64,000 nt of DNA from JALYZC01 sp963725645 (GTDB lineage Bacteria; Actinomycetota; Thermoleophilia; Solirubrobacterales; Solirubrobacteraceae). Location of the stretch: positions 248,001-312,000 of the forward strand of contig CAVRZD010000006.1 in assembly GCA_963725645.1 (NCBI GenBank), in the 5' to 3' direction. Numbering within the stretch: the first letter of the stretch is position 1; every line of letters starts with the position of its first letter. Made by a program: the position numbers and the translations under genes. The notes under the pieces were generated by a model. The model was given only the letters and a program-made list of their open reading frames with translations. It did no database searches and was not told where the DNA came from. Positions 23,975 through 32,545 of the stretch are shown here, in pieces.

Positions 23975-25455
23975 GCCCGGCGGATCTGTCCTACGACCTC
24001 CGCACGACCTGGGAGAACCACCTCGGCAACCAGGCGGTCGACCCGCTGCGGATCTACGAGCCCGAGACGATCGACCAGGTGGCCGCGATCGTGCGCGAGG
24101 CCGAGGGGGCCGGGGCGACGGTCCGCGCCGTCGGGTCGGGCCACTCGTGGTCCGACGTCGCGCTCACGACCGGCTTCCTGCTGAAGACCGACCGCCTCTC
24201 CACCGTGCCCGCGCGCGAGCCCGACTTCCTGCGCCCCGAGTGGACCGAGCGGCGCCTGATCCGCGCCGAGGCCGGCATTCGCATCAGGGAGCTCAACGTC
24301 CACCTCGACCGCGAGCGCCTCGCCCTCACCAACATGGGGGGCTACGACCACCAGACCGTCGCCGGCGTCATCTCCACCTCGACCCACGGCTCCGGTATTG
24401 CGTTCGGCCCGCTCAACGACTTCGTGCGCTCGCTGGACCTGGTGGCGAGCGGCGGCGACGTCTACCGCATCGAGCGCGCCGACGGGCCCACCGACCCGGC
24501 CGCGTTCGCGGCGCAGCACGGCGAGCGGCGGACGCTGGTCCAGTCCGACGACTGGTTCGACGCCGCGGTCGTCGGGATGGGGTGCCTGGGCGTCGTCTGC
24601 ACCGCCATGCTCGAGGTCGAGCCGGCGTACTTCCTCCGGGAGGTCCGCGAGTTCCACCCCTGGGAGAAGGTCCGCGCGGACCTCGAGGCCGGCGCTGTGC
24701 TCGCGGACAACCGCCACTACGAGGTCCTCTTAAGCCCCTATCAGCGAAAGCACGCCTACCCCTGCCTCGTGACCACGCGCAACTACGTGGACGATCCAGC
24801 GCGGAGGTGGTGGAGCAAGCGGACGCGCAACTGGCTCGTTGAGGCCCTCTCGGCCTTCCCGCTGACGCCGCACATCATCAACCTGATCGTCGGGCTGCGG
24901 CCGAGCCTGTCCCCGTTCCTGCTCGAGAACGCCATCCGCGCGCTCATCAAGGACGACTACGAGGAGGTCAGCCACAAGGTGCTGAACATCGGCGCCGCCA
25001 ACGTGCTGCCCGCCTACTCGGCCGAGATCGGCGTGCCGATGGACGGGCGCCACATCGAGGCGGTCGAGCGGATCATCGAGGTCGCCGCCCAGCGTCGGCG
25101 CCTGGGCGAGGTCTACCAGAGCTCGCCGATCTCGCTGCGGTTCGTCCGGGCCTCACCCGCGTACATGTCGATGATGAACGGCCGCGACACGATGATGATC
25201 GAGCTCATCCAGCTCACCCGCACCGAGGGGGGCTACGAGCTGCTGGCGGCCTACGAGGAGGCCCTGTACGAGCTGGGCGGGCGCCCGCACTGGGGCCAGG
25301 TCAACACCCTCACGGGCAGCCATGGGTTCGTCGCCGCGATGTACCCGCGCTACGCGGACTGGCTCGACGTGCACGCCCGGCTCAACGCCAGCGGCGTCTT
25401 CGACAGCCCGTTCAGCCGTCGGATCGGGATCGCGGGGGAGGCGTTCGGAACGTGA
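23971..25455 (+). CDS. FAD-linked oxidase, D-arabinono-1,4-lactone oxidase (ALO) type
   Basis: This 494-aa second operon gene begins at a GTG overlapping the upstream TGA. The N-terminal PCMH-type FAD domain contains VRAVGSGHSWSDVALTTGFLL, where the His in GHSWS is the usual covalent-FAD position, and LTNMGGYDHQTVAGVISTSTHGSG. The C-terminal ALO domain ends RPHWGQVNTLTGSHGFVAAMYPRYADWLDVHARLNASGVFDSPFSRRI, with the HWG motif of aldonolactone oxidases. It oxidises a sugar lactone or similar polyol. The coupled GMC enzyme suggests the two may act in series on one substrate (inference). Confidence 0.9.
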   Translation: MSPADLSYDLRTTWENHLGNQAVDPLRIYEPETIDQVAAIVREAEGAGATVRAVGSGHSWSDVALTTGFLLKTDRLSTVPAREPDFLRPEWTERRLIRAEAGIRIRELNVHLDRERLALTNMGGYDHQTVAGVISTSTHGSGIAFGPLNDFVRSLDLVASGGDVYRIERADGPTDPAAFAAQHGERRTLVQSDDWFDAAVVGMGCLGVVCTAMLEVEPAYFLREVREFHPWEKVRADLEAGAVLADNRHYEVLLSPYQRKHAYPCLVTTRNYVDDPARRWWSKRTRNWLVEALSAFPLTPHIINLIVGLRPSLSPFLLENAIRALIKDDYEEVSHKVLNIGAANVLPAYSAEIGVPMDGRHIEAVERIIEVAAQRRRLGEVYQSSPISLRFVRASPAYMSMMNGRDTMMIELIQLTRTEGGYELLAAYEEALYELGGRPHWGQVNTLTGSHGFVAAMYPRYADWLDVHARLNASGVFDSPFSRRIGIAGEAFGT

Positions 25456-26690
25456 GCGCCCAGCCCGACCGCTCGGCCCTGCTCCACCGCTTCCAGCCGT
25501 GCCTGCGCTACGACTCGCTGGAGGGGTACTTCGCGGACTCCGCCGAGGAGTGGACCGCCAACGCGGGCAACCGGCTGTGCCGGAAGGACGGGACGGTGAT
25601 CGCGACCGCGGGCGACGGGCTCTCGCTGGCCTTCCTCGACGCGGGGCGGTATCCGAACGGCGAGGAGGTGCGATCCGACGACTACATCGAGGCGGCGGAC
25701 GACGAGTACGGCCGCCACTACGCCGCCCTGCGCGGCGCGCATCCCGACTTTCGCAACGTCATCTACGGGCGCAGCGTCGACTCGCACACCGGGCTGTGGC
25801 TGCAGTACTGGTTCTGGTACTTCCTCAACGACTACCAGCTCGCGTGGGGCGTCGACGTCCACGAGGGCGATTGGGAGATGGTCCAACTGCGGCTGCCGCA
25901 CGGCCAGTCCGAGCCCGAGGTGGCCGTCTACGCCCAGCACACGTTCTGCGAGATCCGGCCGTGGTCGGACGTCCGGCGGTTGGCCCAGGAGCAGGAGGCC
26001 GCGGGACAGCCGGGCGCGCCGGCCGACGCCGACCGGCCGCTCGTCTACGCCGGGCGCGGCTCGCACGCCTCGTTCTTCGAGCCCGGGTATCACCCGACGG
26101 ACTTCTACGACGTGACCGACGGGCTGCGCAGCTCACGGACGGGGGCGCGCCTGCAGATCGTCGACGACGAGCCGTCGTGGCTGCGCTGGCCGGGGCGCTG
26201 GGGCGGCAAGCGGACCGGGTACGCCGGGCCGTCGGCGCCCTGCGAGCACCCCCAGTGGAGCCATCCCGAGGCGCTGCTGAAGGACGCGCGGGTGCACAGC
26301 CGGGAGCCGGCGCCCGATGCGCCGCGCATCTGGGTGCGGCGGCGGCGAAACAAGCTGCTGCTCGACTTCGACTACTCGAGGATGGCCGACCTGCCCAAGC
26401 GGCTCGTGGCGACGGTCAACTCCGCGGACGAGAAGGACACCCCGCCGTACGTCTACCGCTTCGCGCTGAAGCGCGTGCTGCTCGGCAGCCTGCAGACAAG
26501 CATCCCGCTCGAGCCGGCCAAGCACTACGACGTCCGCACGGCCGTCATCGACGTCCGCGACCGCCCCACGGCCGCGCAGGTGTTCCTGTTCGCACCCAGC
26601 ACCGGCTTCCGCGGCCTGCTCGGGCGTGTCGGAGCCGCCTTCGGGCGCCTCGTACATCTGGTGCGGCTGGTCTTCGGGGCCCGGGAATAG
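25452..26690 (+). CDS. Vps62-related protein, third gene of the oxidase operon
   Basis: This 412-aa protein starts at a GTG overlapping the upstream stop. The central part has WLQYWFWYFLNDYQLAWGVDVHEGDWEMVQLRLP, VAVYAQHTFCEIRPW and PLVYAGRGSHASFFEPGYH, the His/Asp/Trp-rich pattern I associate with Vps62-type domains (PF06101-like), whose biochemical function is unknown. There is no signal peptide; the C-terminal 60 residues are basic and partly hydrophobic (LLGRVGAAFGRLVHLVRLVFG). Tight coupling with two FAD oxidases implies a shared task, perhaps binding or presenting a hydrophobic substrate. That is a guess. Confidence 0.7.
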   Translation: MSAQPDRSALLHRFQPCLRYDSLEGYFADSAEEWTANAGNRLCRKDGTVIATAGDGLSLAFLDAGRYPNGEEVRSDDYIEAADDEYGRHYAALRGAHPDFRNVIYGRSVDSHTGLWLQYWFWYFLNDYQLAWGVDVHEGDWEMVQLRLPHGQSEPEVAVYAQHTFCEIRPWSDVRRLAQEQEAAGQPGAPADADRPLVYAGRGSHASFFEPGYHPTDFYDVTDGLRSSRTGARLQIVDDEPSWLRWPGRWGGKRTGYAGPSAPCEHPQWSHPEALLKDARVHSREPAPDAPRIWVRRRRNKLLLDFDYSRMADLPKRLVATVNSADEKDTPPYVYRFALKRVLLGSLQTSIPLEPAKHYDVRTAVIDVRDRPTAAQVFLFAPSTGFRGLLGRVGAAFGRLVHLVRLVFGARE

Positions 26691-27098
26691 CTACGGCGTC
26701 GGGGCGGGCGGGATCACCCCGAGGTCGTGCGCGGTCTGGGTGCGGCGCTCGGCGGTGTCCAACGCTGCCTTGGCCGTCTGCGGGTCGACGCGAGCGGCGA
26801 GCTCCTGGACCTTGACGGCCTCGGCGTCCCGTGCGGCCTCTGCCCGCTCGCGCCCGGCCGCTCCCACCTTCACGCCGAAGTAGGCGCCGACGATCGTGCC
26901 AAGCACCGTGAGGGCCGCGGTGACGACGGCGGCCCCCTGGTCCTTGGGCAGGGTTCCCAGCGCGACAACGGCGATGATGAAGACGAAGGTCAACCCCAGG
27001 CCGACCACGATGATGGCGCCGGCGGTGGAAACGACGTCGAGGGCTCTGGACGCCCTGTCGGGCGCCGGCGGTCGTGCCTCCGTGTTGTTCGCGGGCAT
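26691..27098 (-). CDS. Small membrane protein with two transmembrane helices
   Basis: This 135-aa protein starts at the ATG at 27098 behind AAGGAGACC. A Pro/Ala-rich N-tail is followed by helix 1 (VVSTAGAIIVVGLGLTFVFIIAVVALG), a short loop, helix 2 (VVTAALTVLGTIVGAYFGVKVG) and a charged, probably coiled-coil C-tail (AAGRERAEAARDAEAVKVQELAARV). Function is unknown. It ends one base after the Vps62-like gene on the other strand, so the two are convergent and abut. Confidence 0.78.
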   Translation of the reverse strand: MPANNTEARPPAPDRASRALDVVSTAGAIIVVGLGLTFVFIIAVVALGTLPKDQGAAVVTAALTVLGTIVGAYFGVKVGAAGRERAEAARDAEAVKVQELAARVDPQTAKAALDTAERRTQTAHDLGVIPPAPTP

Positions 27099-27248
27099 TG
27101 CGGTCTCCTTACTTCCCTCGGACACGCGAGCGCCACGGCGACCCAAGCACCCGGGGATCGGCGGATCAAGGCCGCGTCAACGCTTGTACGAGCCCGCGGG
27201 GAGAACCCGCGCGATGCATGTCAGGCCGACGCACGCCACCCGCCCGGT

Positions 27249-27254
27249 TAGGGT
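27249..27254 (+). promoter_or_regulatory. Predicted -10 box (TAGGGT) of the NagB-DUF218 fusion gene
   Basis: GGTTAGGGTCGGG is identical to the element before the GMC operon. Nine nt separate the hexamer from the ATG at 27264. Confidence 0.45.
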
Positions 27255-27263
27255 CGGGCCGCC

Positions 27264-28520
27264 ATGCCCACCGCGGCCTGTCCACTCGTCCTCGATCACC
27301 CCGACCGCGTGGCGCTGCTCGCCGCCGAGCTCGTCGCCAATCGCGTGCGGGCCCGAGGTCGGTCGCGCCTGCTGCTCCCGACCGGGCGAACGCCGGTGGG
27401 GATGTACGCCGCGCTGCGCGCGCACGCGGCGGACGGCGGGCTTCCCACCGAGGGTGCCACGGTCTTCCAGCTCGACGAGTATCTCGGCGTCGCGCCGCAG
27501 GACCCGCGCAGCTTCGCGGCGGAGCTGCAGAGCGAGCTCGCCGGAATCCCGTTCGCCGCCGTCCACGGTTTGGACGGCAGCGCCGCCGACCCGGACGCGC
27601 TGGCCGCGCGTCATCAGGCGCTGCTGGACGAGGCTCCCGTCGACATGGCGGTCCTGGGCCTCGGCCGGGACGGCCACGTCGCCTTCGACGAGCCCGGCTC
27701 GCCTGTCGACAGCGGCGTGCGCCGGGTCGCGCTGGCGGACGTCACCCGCCAGGACGCGGCCGAGACGTGGGGCGGGATCGACCACGTGCCCACGGAAGCG
27801 CTCACCGTCGGCCTGCGCACGATCCTCGCCGCGAGACGCGTGGTGGTGCTGGTGACCGGATTGGGCAAGGCCCGTGCGCTGCAGGCGATGCTCGAGGGGC
27901 CGCGCAGCCCCGCGTGCCCGGCCTCGCTGCTGCGCGACCACCCCCGGATCACGGTCGTCTGCGACCGGGCCGCCGCGTCGCTCCTGCGTCCGCGCGCGGG
28001 TTGGGCGAGCGACCGGGCGCTGGTCGTCCTCGGGCATCGCGAGCCGGGGATCAGTCGCGAGCACCGCGCCTCCGCCGAGTCCTTCGCTCGCCTGCGCCAT
28101 GCGGTGACCGTGGCCGAGCGCACGCCGGCGCGCGCGGCGATCCTGACCGGGTGGACGCGCACCGGCGGTCTGTCGGAGGCCGAACAGATGCTGACGGCGT
28201 GGAACGCGCCCGACACCCCCGCGCTGCTCGAGGTCGCCGGACGCAACACCGCGGAGAACGCCTCGCGCTCCCTGCCACTGCTCCTCGCGATGGCTGACGT
28301 GCGGCGGGTGACGGTCGTCACGTCGGCCTGGCATGTTCGGGCGCCCTGGTTCTTCGCGGCCTACGCGCGCTTCGGCCTCGCGGTCTCCTACCGGCCGGTC
28401 TTCGCCCGCGGCAACTGGCTGCGGGGACTGGCCGAAGAGGTGCGCCAGATTCCCAACGCCCGTGGCGAACGACGCGCGGCGATGGCCGCGGTCCGCCTGC
28501 CACCCGACCCGCCGGAATAG
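27264..28520 (+). CDS. Fusion of glucosamine-6-phosphate isomerase/deaminase (NagB-like) and DUF218 (YdcF/SanA-like) domains
   Basis: In this 418-aa protein, residues ~10-242 match the NagB/6-phosphogluconolactonase fold: LLLPTGRTPVGMYAAL (phosphate loop), VFQLDEYLGV (Asp71-Glu72) and VLGLGRDGHVAFDEPGS (Asp136, His138, Glu143), all key positions of glucosamine-6-phosphate deaminase. Residues ~248-400 are a DUF218 domain: ALVVLGHREP, AAILTGWTRTGGLSEAEQM, EVAGRNTAENASRSL and VTVVTSAWHVRAPWFFAAYARFGL. NagB links amino-sugar phosphates to glycolysis; DUF218 proteins are tied to envelope integrity. I know of no standard protein combining them. The junction is clean and in frame. The ATG follows TAGGGT. 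Confidence 0.88.
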   Translation: MPTAACPLVLDHPDRVALLAAELVANRVRARGRSRLLLPTGRTPVGMYAALRAHAADGGLPTEGATVFQLDEYLGVAPQDPRSFAAELQSELAGIPFAAVHGLDGSAADPDALAARHQALLDEAPVDMAVLGLGRDGHVAFDEPGSPVDSGVRRVALADVTRQDAAETWGGIDHVPTEALTVGLRTILAARRVVVLVTGLGKARALQAMLEGPRSPACPASLLRDHPRITVVCDRAAASLLRPRAGWASDRALVVLGHREPGISREHRASAESFARLRHAVTVAERTPARAAILTGWTRTGGLSEAEQMLTAWNAPDTPALLEVAGRNTAENASRSLPLLLAMADVRRVTVVTSAWHVRAPWFFAAYARFGLAVSYRPVFARGNWLRGLAEEVRQIPNARGERRAAMAAVRLPPDPPE

Positions 28521-28531
28521 GATCCGCCGGC

Positions 28532-29257
28532 GTGCCCGACCTGACCTACCCCGCGCCGTCGATGGAGCTGCGCGCCTATCTGGCGCTCCCGACCGGCGAG
28601 GGCCCGTGGCCCGGCGTCGTCGTGATCCAGGACGCCGTGGGCCTGAGCGACGACATTCGCGAGCAGGCCGATCGGCTCGCCGCCGCCGGCTATCTGGCGC
28701 TGGCGCCGGATCTGTACTCGGGCCGGGGGCTGCGCTGCGTGCTCGCCACGCTGGCCGCGTCGCGCTCCGGCGAGGGTGCGGCGTACGACGACATCGAGGC
28801 CGCGCGGCGCTGGCTGATCGGTCGCGCGGACTGCACCGGCCGGGTCGGCGTCATCGGCTTCTGCATGGGCGGCGGCTTCGCGCTGCTCAGCGCCGCGCGC
28901 TCGGACTTCGGCGCGGCCTCCGTCAACTACGGCGAGGTGCCCAAGGACGCCAGGACGCGCCTGCTCGGCGCGTGCCCGATCGTCGCGAGCTACGGCGCCC
29001 GCGACCGGACGCTGCCGGGCCGCGCCGCCCGGTTGGAACGCGCGCTGACGGAGCTCGGGATCGCGCACGACGTGAAGGAGTACCCCGATGCGGGTCACAG
29101 CTTCCTCAACCGGATCAACGCCGGGCCGCTCCTCGGGCAGGTCCTGACGGTCACCGGTTTCAACCACCACCATCCCTCGGCGGAGGACGCGTGGCGGCGG
29201 ATCCTCACGTTCTTCGACGAGCACCTGCGCACGGAGCCCGGCCCGCCGGTGGAGTGA
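28532..29257 (+). CDS. Dienelactone hydrolase family protein
   Basis: This 241-aa cytosolic alpha/beta hydrolase has a cysteine nucleophile. The triad is visible: Cys111 in VIGFCMGGGFALL, Asp158 in YGARDRT and His189 in YPDAGHSFLN. Dienelactone hydrolases open the lactone ring in chlorocatechol or related aromatic degradation, but many homologues are general carboxyl-ester hydrolases. The GTG at 28532 lies 8 nt after a TAGGAT hexamer overlapping the stop of the NagB-DUF218 gene. An 11-nt gap suggests the pair can also be co-transcribed. Confidence 0.92.
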   Translation: MPDLTYPAPSMELRAYLALPTGEGPWPGVVVIQDAVGLSDDIREQADRLAAAGYLALAPDLYSGRGLRCVLATLAASRSGEGAAYDDIEAARRWLIGRADCTGRVGVIGFCMGGGFALLSAARSDFGAASVNYGEVPKDARTRLLGACPIVASYGARDRTLPGRAARLERALTELGIAHDVKEYPDAGHSFLNRINAGPLLGQVLTVTGFNHHHPSAEDAWRRILTFFDEHLRTEPGPPVE

Positions 29258-29264
29258 CGCGGGT

Positions 29265-31016
29265 CTACGGCGCCCGCAGCGGCACGCTGAGCGTCGACGC
29301 GGGCCCGGTGCCGAGCAGGCCGCCCGCCGCCGGCGCGAACGGCTTGTAGAAGCCCATCTCGCCCGCGAGCACCCAGGCGACGAGGCGGTGACCGGGGCGG
29401 ATCAGCTGGCTGAAGGTCTTGGCCGGCACCGTCACGGTCTGCGCGGCGCCGGGCGTCGCGCCGCGCACGCCCGTCACGCCGCGGGTGACCAGCGACATCG
29501 TGCCGTCGGGCGCGCGGTCGAAGACCTCGAGCACGAGCTGGGTGTCGGGCGCGAGCGGAGTCCAGGCCAGCCGCGCCTCGGGCGCGCCGGCCAGCTCGCG
29601 CGCGGCCGGGAACGGGTCCGTCGAGAACGCGGCCACGAGGCCGGGCGCATTCGACGCGGGAATCGCGGACGGGATCGGCGATGTCCCGAGCGGCGTGGAC
29701 GACAGCGCGGACAGCGCGACCGGGTCGTTGGCCTCGTCCTCGCCGGGTGCCGCGAGCGCGGTCGCCCCCGCGGCCGCGCCGGCCGGCACGGCGCGCCCGT
29801 CGGCGCCGAGCTGGTAGCGCACGGTTCGCGTTCCCGGCGGCGGCCACGACGGCGCGGTGCGCCGGTACCACGCGCCCGCCGGGTATGCGTACGCATCCGA
29901 CGGCACGGCGACGGCCGGGTCGCGCACCCAGTAGGTCACCGCCGGCAGGCGCAGGCGCGTGCCGCGCATCGCGTGGTCCAGGAACGCGGTCTGCGCCGCG
30001 AAGCGGTCGGCCTCCACCGCGGCCGGGGCCGCGGGAGCGGCGTGGCCGCCCATGCTCAGATAGAGCCGGTGGCGGCTGCGCCCCGGCGCGCGGCGCCACA
30101 TCGCGATCGCCATGTCCGGTGTGAAGAGCGCGTCGTCGAACGCCTGCGCCCACAGCCATGGAAGGCCCATTCGCGACGCGCGGCAGCCCGGCGAGCGCCA
30201 GGCCAGGTCCTGCTTCATCGTCGCCGTCGGCGTGTCGTGCCCGGCCGAGTCGCACGGCGCGCCGCCGTACAGCGACGGCTGGTCGGCCGCCGCCGTCGCG
30301 ATCCACCGGTAGACCTCGGGAGCGATGTGCGCCTTCGCACCGACGAGGTACGTCTCGATCAGGCCGACTCCGAACGACAACTTGACCACCCCGCGATCGA
30401 CGAGCGCCTCGAACGTCTCGTCGGGGGTGTTGCCCGGCTCGAGCGCGCGCACGCGAAGGCCGTACGGATTCACGGACCTGTCCCCGCTCCAGACCTGGCC
30501 GAGGTTGGTGTGGAGGCCACCCTGCGAGTAGCCCGAGAAGGCGAGGCGCGCGCGGTCGAGGCGGAAGTCCGGATGCGCCGGGTCGTTGCGGCCGCCGAGG
30601 CGCAACGCCCAGGCGGCGACGTCGAAGATGTCGCGCACCTCCTTGGGCCCGATGACGGTCGTCTGGCCGTCCGAGGTGCCGTGCCCGCGGGCGGAGTACA
30701 GGATCACCCCGTAGCCGTGGTCGGCGAGGGCGGCCGCATGCGCGCTGTCGTAGGGATTCGCCTTGTCCGACCCGCCGCCGTGGAACAGCATCACGAGCGG
30801 GTGGCCCGACCGTGGGGGCGACGCCGACGGCAGATAGACGTCGGTGTCGAGCGCCACGGGCTGGCCGGCCTCGTCGGGCTGGGTGACGGGCACGCGGAAG
30901 GTCGAGACGGTGTGGCCCGCGGCCCGCGCCGCGGCCGGCGCAGCCGCGACCACGGTGCACGCTGCCAGCGCACCAACGAGAACCCGCCGCCGCTCCCCCA
31001 CCAAGAATCGGAGCAT
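29265..31016 (-). CDS. Secreted CocE/NonD-type (X-Pro dipeptidyl-peptidase-like) hydrolase
   Basis: This 583-aa exported hydrolase has signal peptide LRFLVGERRRVLVGALAACTVVAAAPAAARA. The alpha/beta-hydrolase core includes HPLVMLFHGGGSDKANPYDS, YGVILYSARGHGTSDG and the nucleophile elbow SGYSQGG (LAFSGYSQGGLHTNLG). The C-terminal ~170 residues form a jelly-roll-like domain (GHRLVAWVLAGEMGFYKPFAPAAGGLLG), as in CocE and PepX-type enzymes. Likely substrates are esters or peptides outside the cell. The ATG at 31016 sits 7 nt after TACCCT on the minus strand. It ends 7 nt from the convergent dienelactone hydrolase gene. Confidence 0.85.
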   Translation of the reverse strand: MLRFLVGERRRVLVGALAACTVVAAAPAAARAAGHTVSTFRVPVTQPDEAGQPVALDTDVYLPSASPPRSGHPLVMLFHGGGSDKANPYDSAHAAALADHGYGVILYSARGHGTSDGQTTVIGPKEVRDIFDVAAWALRLGGRNDPAHPDFRLDRARLAFSGYSQGGLHTNLGQVWSGDRSVNPYGLRVRALEPGNTPDETFEALVDRGVVKLSFGVGLIETYLVGAKAHIAPEVYRWIATAAADQPSLYGGAPCDSAGHDTPTATMKQDLAWRSPGCRASRMGLPWLWAQAFDDALFTPDMAIAMWRRAPGRSRHRLYLSMGGHAAPAAPAAVEADRFAAQTAFLDHAMRGTRLRLPAVTYWVRDPAVAVPSDAYAYPAGAWYRRTAPSWPPPGTRTVRYQLGADGRAVPAGAAAGATALAAPGEDEANDPVALSALSSTPLGTSPIPSAIPASNAPGLVAAFSTDPFPAARELAGAPEARLAWTPLAPDTQLVLEVFDRAPDGTMSLVTRGVTGVRGATPGAAQTVTVPAKTFSQLIRPGHRLVAWVLAGEMGFYKPFAPAAGGLLGTGPASTLSVPLRAP

Positions 31017-31023
31017 CGCCCGG

Positions 31024-31029
31024 AGGGTA
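31024..31029 (-). promoter_or_regulatory. Predicted -10 box (TACCCT) of the CocE-like gene
   Basis: TACCCT on the minus strand ends 7 nt before the ATG at 31016, with no Shine-Dalgarno between them. Confidence 0.4.
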
Positions 31030-31117
31030 CCGGCGCCGCTGCGCGCACGCGCCGCTTGCCTGATACAAGGAACGCGACCGCGCACGCCGCGGGCCATCCC
31101 AGAGGAGAGAACATCCA

Positions 31118-32536
31118 ATGTCCGAACGGAGTCGCACCCCCGTCCTCGAGCTCGCCGACGCGCTGCGCGACAAGGAGCTCTCCGCCACCGAACTGCTCGA
31201 CGACTGCCTCGCCGAGGTCGACCGCCTCAACGACGAGCTCAACGCCGTCGTGTGGCGCGACGACAACGCCGCTCGCGACGCCGCCCGCGAGGCCGACGAG
31301 CGCCTGGCCGCCGGCGATGACGCGCCCTTCCTCGGCGTGCCGCTGCCGATCAAGGACCTGACCGAGGTGCACGGCTGGCCGCTCTCCTACGGCTCGCGCG
31401 GCCGCACCGACGAGCCCTGGGAGGGCCCGAACGAGGTGTGCGTCGACGCCTTCCAGCGCGCCGGATTCGTGCTGTCGTGCAAGACCAACACGCCGGAGTT
31501 CGGCCACATCACCGCCACCGAGAACCTCCGCTTCGGCCCGTCGCGCAACCCGTGGGACCCGCAGCGCACGCCGGGCGGGTCGAGCGGGGGCGCCGCGGCG
31601 GCCACCGCCGGCGGGATGTTCCCGGCTGCGCATGCCAACGACGGCGGCGGGTCGATCCGCATCCCCGCATCCTGCTGCGGTCTCGTCGGCCTGAAGCCGA
31701 GCCGGGGGCGTGTCCCGCGTCTGAATCAGAGCTGGCTCGGCGCCATCGTCGAGGGCGCCGTGACCCGCACCGTCGCGGACGCCGCCGCCATCCTCGACGT
31801 GCTCTCCACCCCCGATCCGCTGGCCTGGTACAACGCGCCGCCCGCCGACCGGCCCTTCCGCGAGGAGGTCGGCGCCGACGCCGGACGGCTGCGGGTGGGG
31901 CTGATGGACCACGGCCCCAACGGCATGCCCGTCGACCCGGCGTGCACCGAGGCTGCGCAGCGTGCGGCCAAGGCGCTCGAGGAGCTCGGCCACAGTGTCG
32001 AGCCGGTCGAGATCACCACGATCTCCGAGGAGCTGGTCGAGCCGTTCACGCTGATGATCGCGGCGTCGCTCGGCGAGCACCTCGACGAGGTGGACTGGGA
32101 GAAGGTCGAGCCGCACATCGCCTACCAGCACGGCGTCGCCAACGAGGTCCCGGCCTTCCAGTACGTGTACGCGATGAAGCAGCTCGAGCGGATGAGCCGC
32201 GAGCTGCTCACACCCTGGGGGCGCGACTTCGACGTCCTCGTGACCCCGACGATGGCGATCACGCCGCCCCCCGTGGGCGCCCTGCTGGAGGCATCGCACG
32301 CGAATCCCGACGAGCCGGCCGAGGCGGTGATCGGGATGGTGGCGTTCACCGCGTTCGGGAACATCACCGGACAGCCCGCCGTCTCGCTGCCGGTCCACTG
32401 GACCGACGACGGCATTCCCGTCGGCGCCCAGCTCGTCGGCGGCCCGTGGGACGAGGCGACGATCCTGCGGCTCGCGGGCGCGGTCGAGCAGGCGCTGCCG
32501 TGGGCCGACCGCGAGCCGGCGCTGGCCGCCGGGTAG
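31118..32536 (+). CDS. Amidase signature family protein
   Basis: This 472-aa hydrolase carries the Ser-cisSer-Lys triad of amidase-signature enzymes: Lys79 (LPIKDLTEVHG), cis-Ser156 (TPGGSSGGAAAATAGG) and nucleophile Ser179 (DGGGSIRIPASCCGLVG). Length and the NITGQPAVSLPVHW end block are typical. It hydrolyses a carboxamide; the substrate is open. A GAGGAGAG ribosome site precedes the ATG at 31118. It diverges from the CocE-like gene. The partner subunits GatB and GatC are absent here, so this is not the tRNA amidotransferase. A second amidase lies at 59990-61333. Confidence 0.93.
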   Translation: MSERSRTPVLELADALRDKELSATELLDDCLAEVDRLNDELNAVVWRDDNAARDAAREADERLAAGDDAPFLGVPLPIKDLTEVHGWPLSYGSRGRTDEPWEGPNEVCVDAFQRAGFVLSCKTNTPEFGHITATENLRFGPSRNPWDPQRTPGGSSGGAAAATAGGMFPAAHANDGGGSIRIPASCCGLVGLKPSRGRVPRLNQSWLGAIVEGAVTRTVADAAAILDVLSTPDPLAWYNAPPADRPFREEVGADAGRLRVGLMDHGPNGMPVDPACTEAAQRAAKALEELGHSVEPVEITTISEELVEPFTLMIAASLGEHLDEVDWEKVEPHIAYQHGVANEVPAFQYVYAMKQLERMSRELLTPWGRDFDVLVTPTMAITPPPVGALLEASHANPDEPAEAVIGMVAFTAFGNITGQPAVSLPVHWTDDGIPVGAQLVGGPWDEATILRLAGAVEQALPWADREPALAAG

Positions 32537-32545
32537 CGCGCGCGA

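Noticed and set aside
31118..32536. GatA subunit of the tRNA amidotransferase
   Set aside because: GatB and GatC are absent nearby and the sequence fits a stand-alone amidase.
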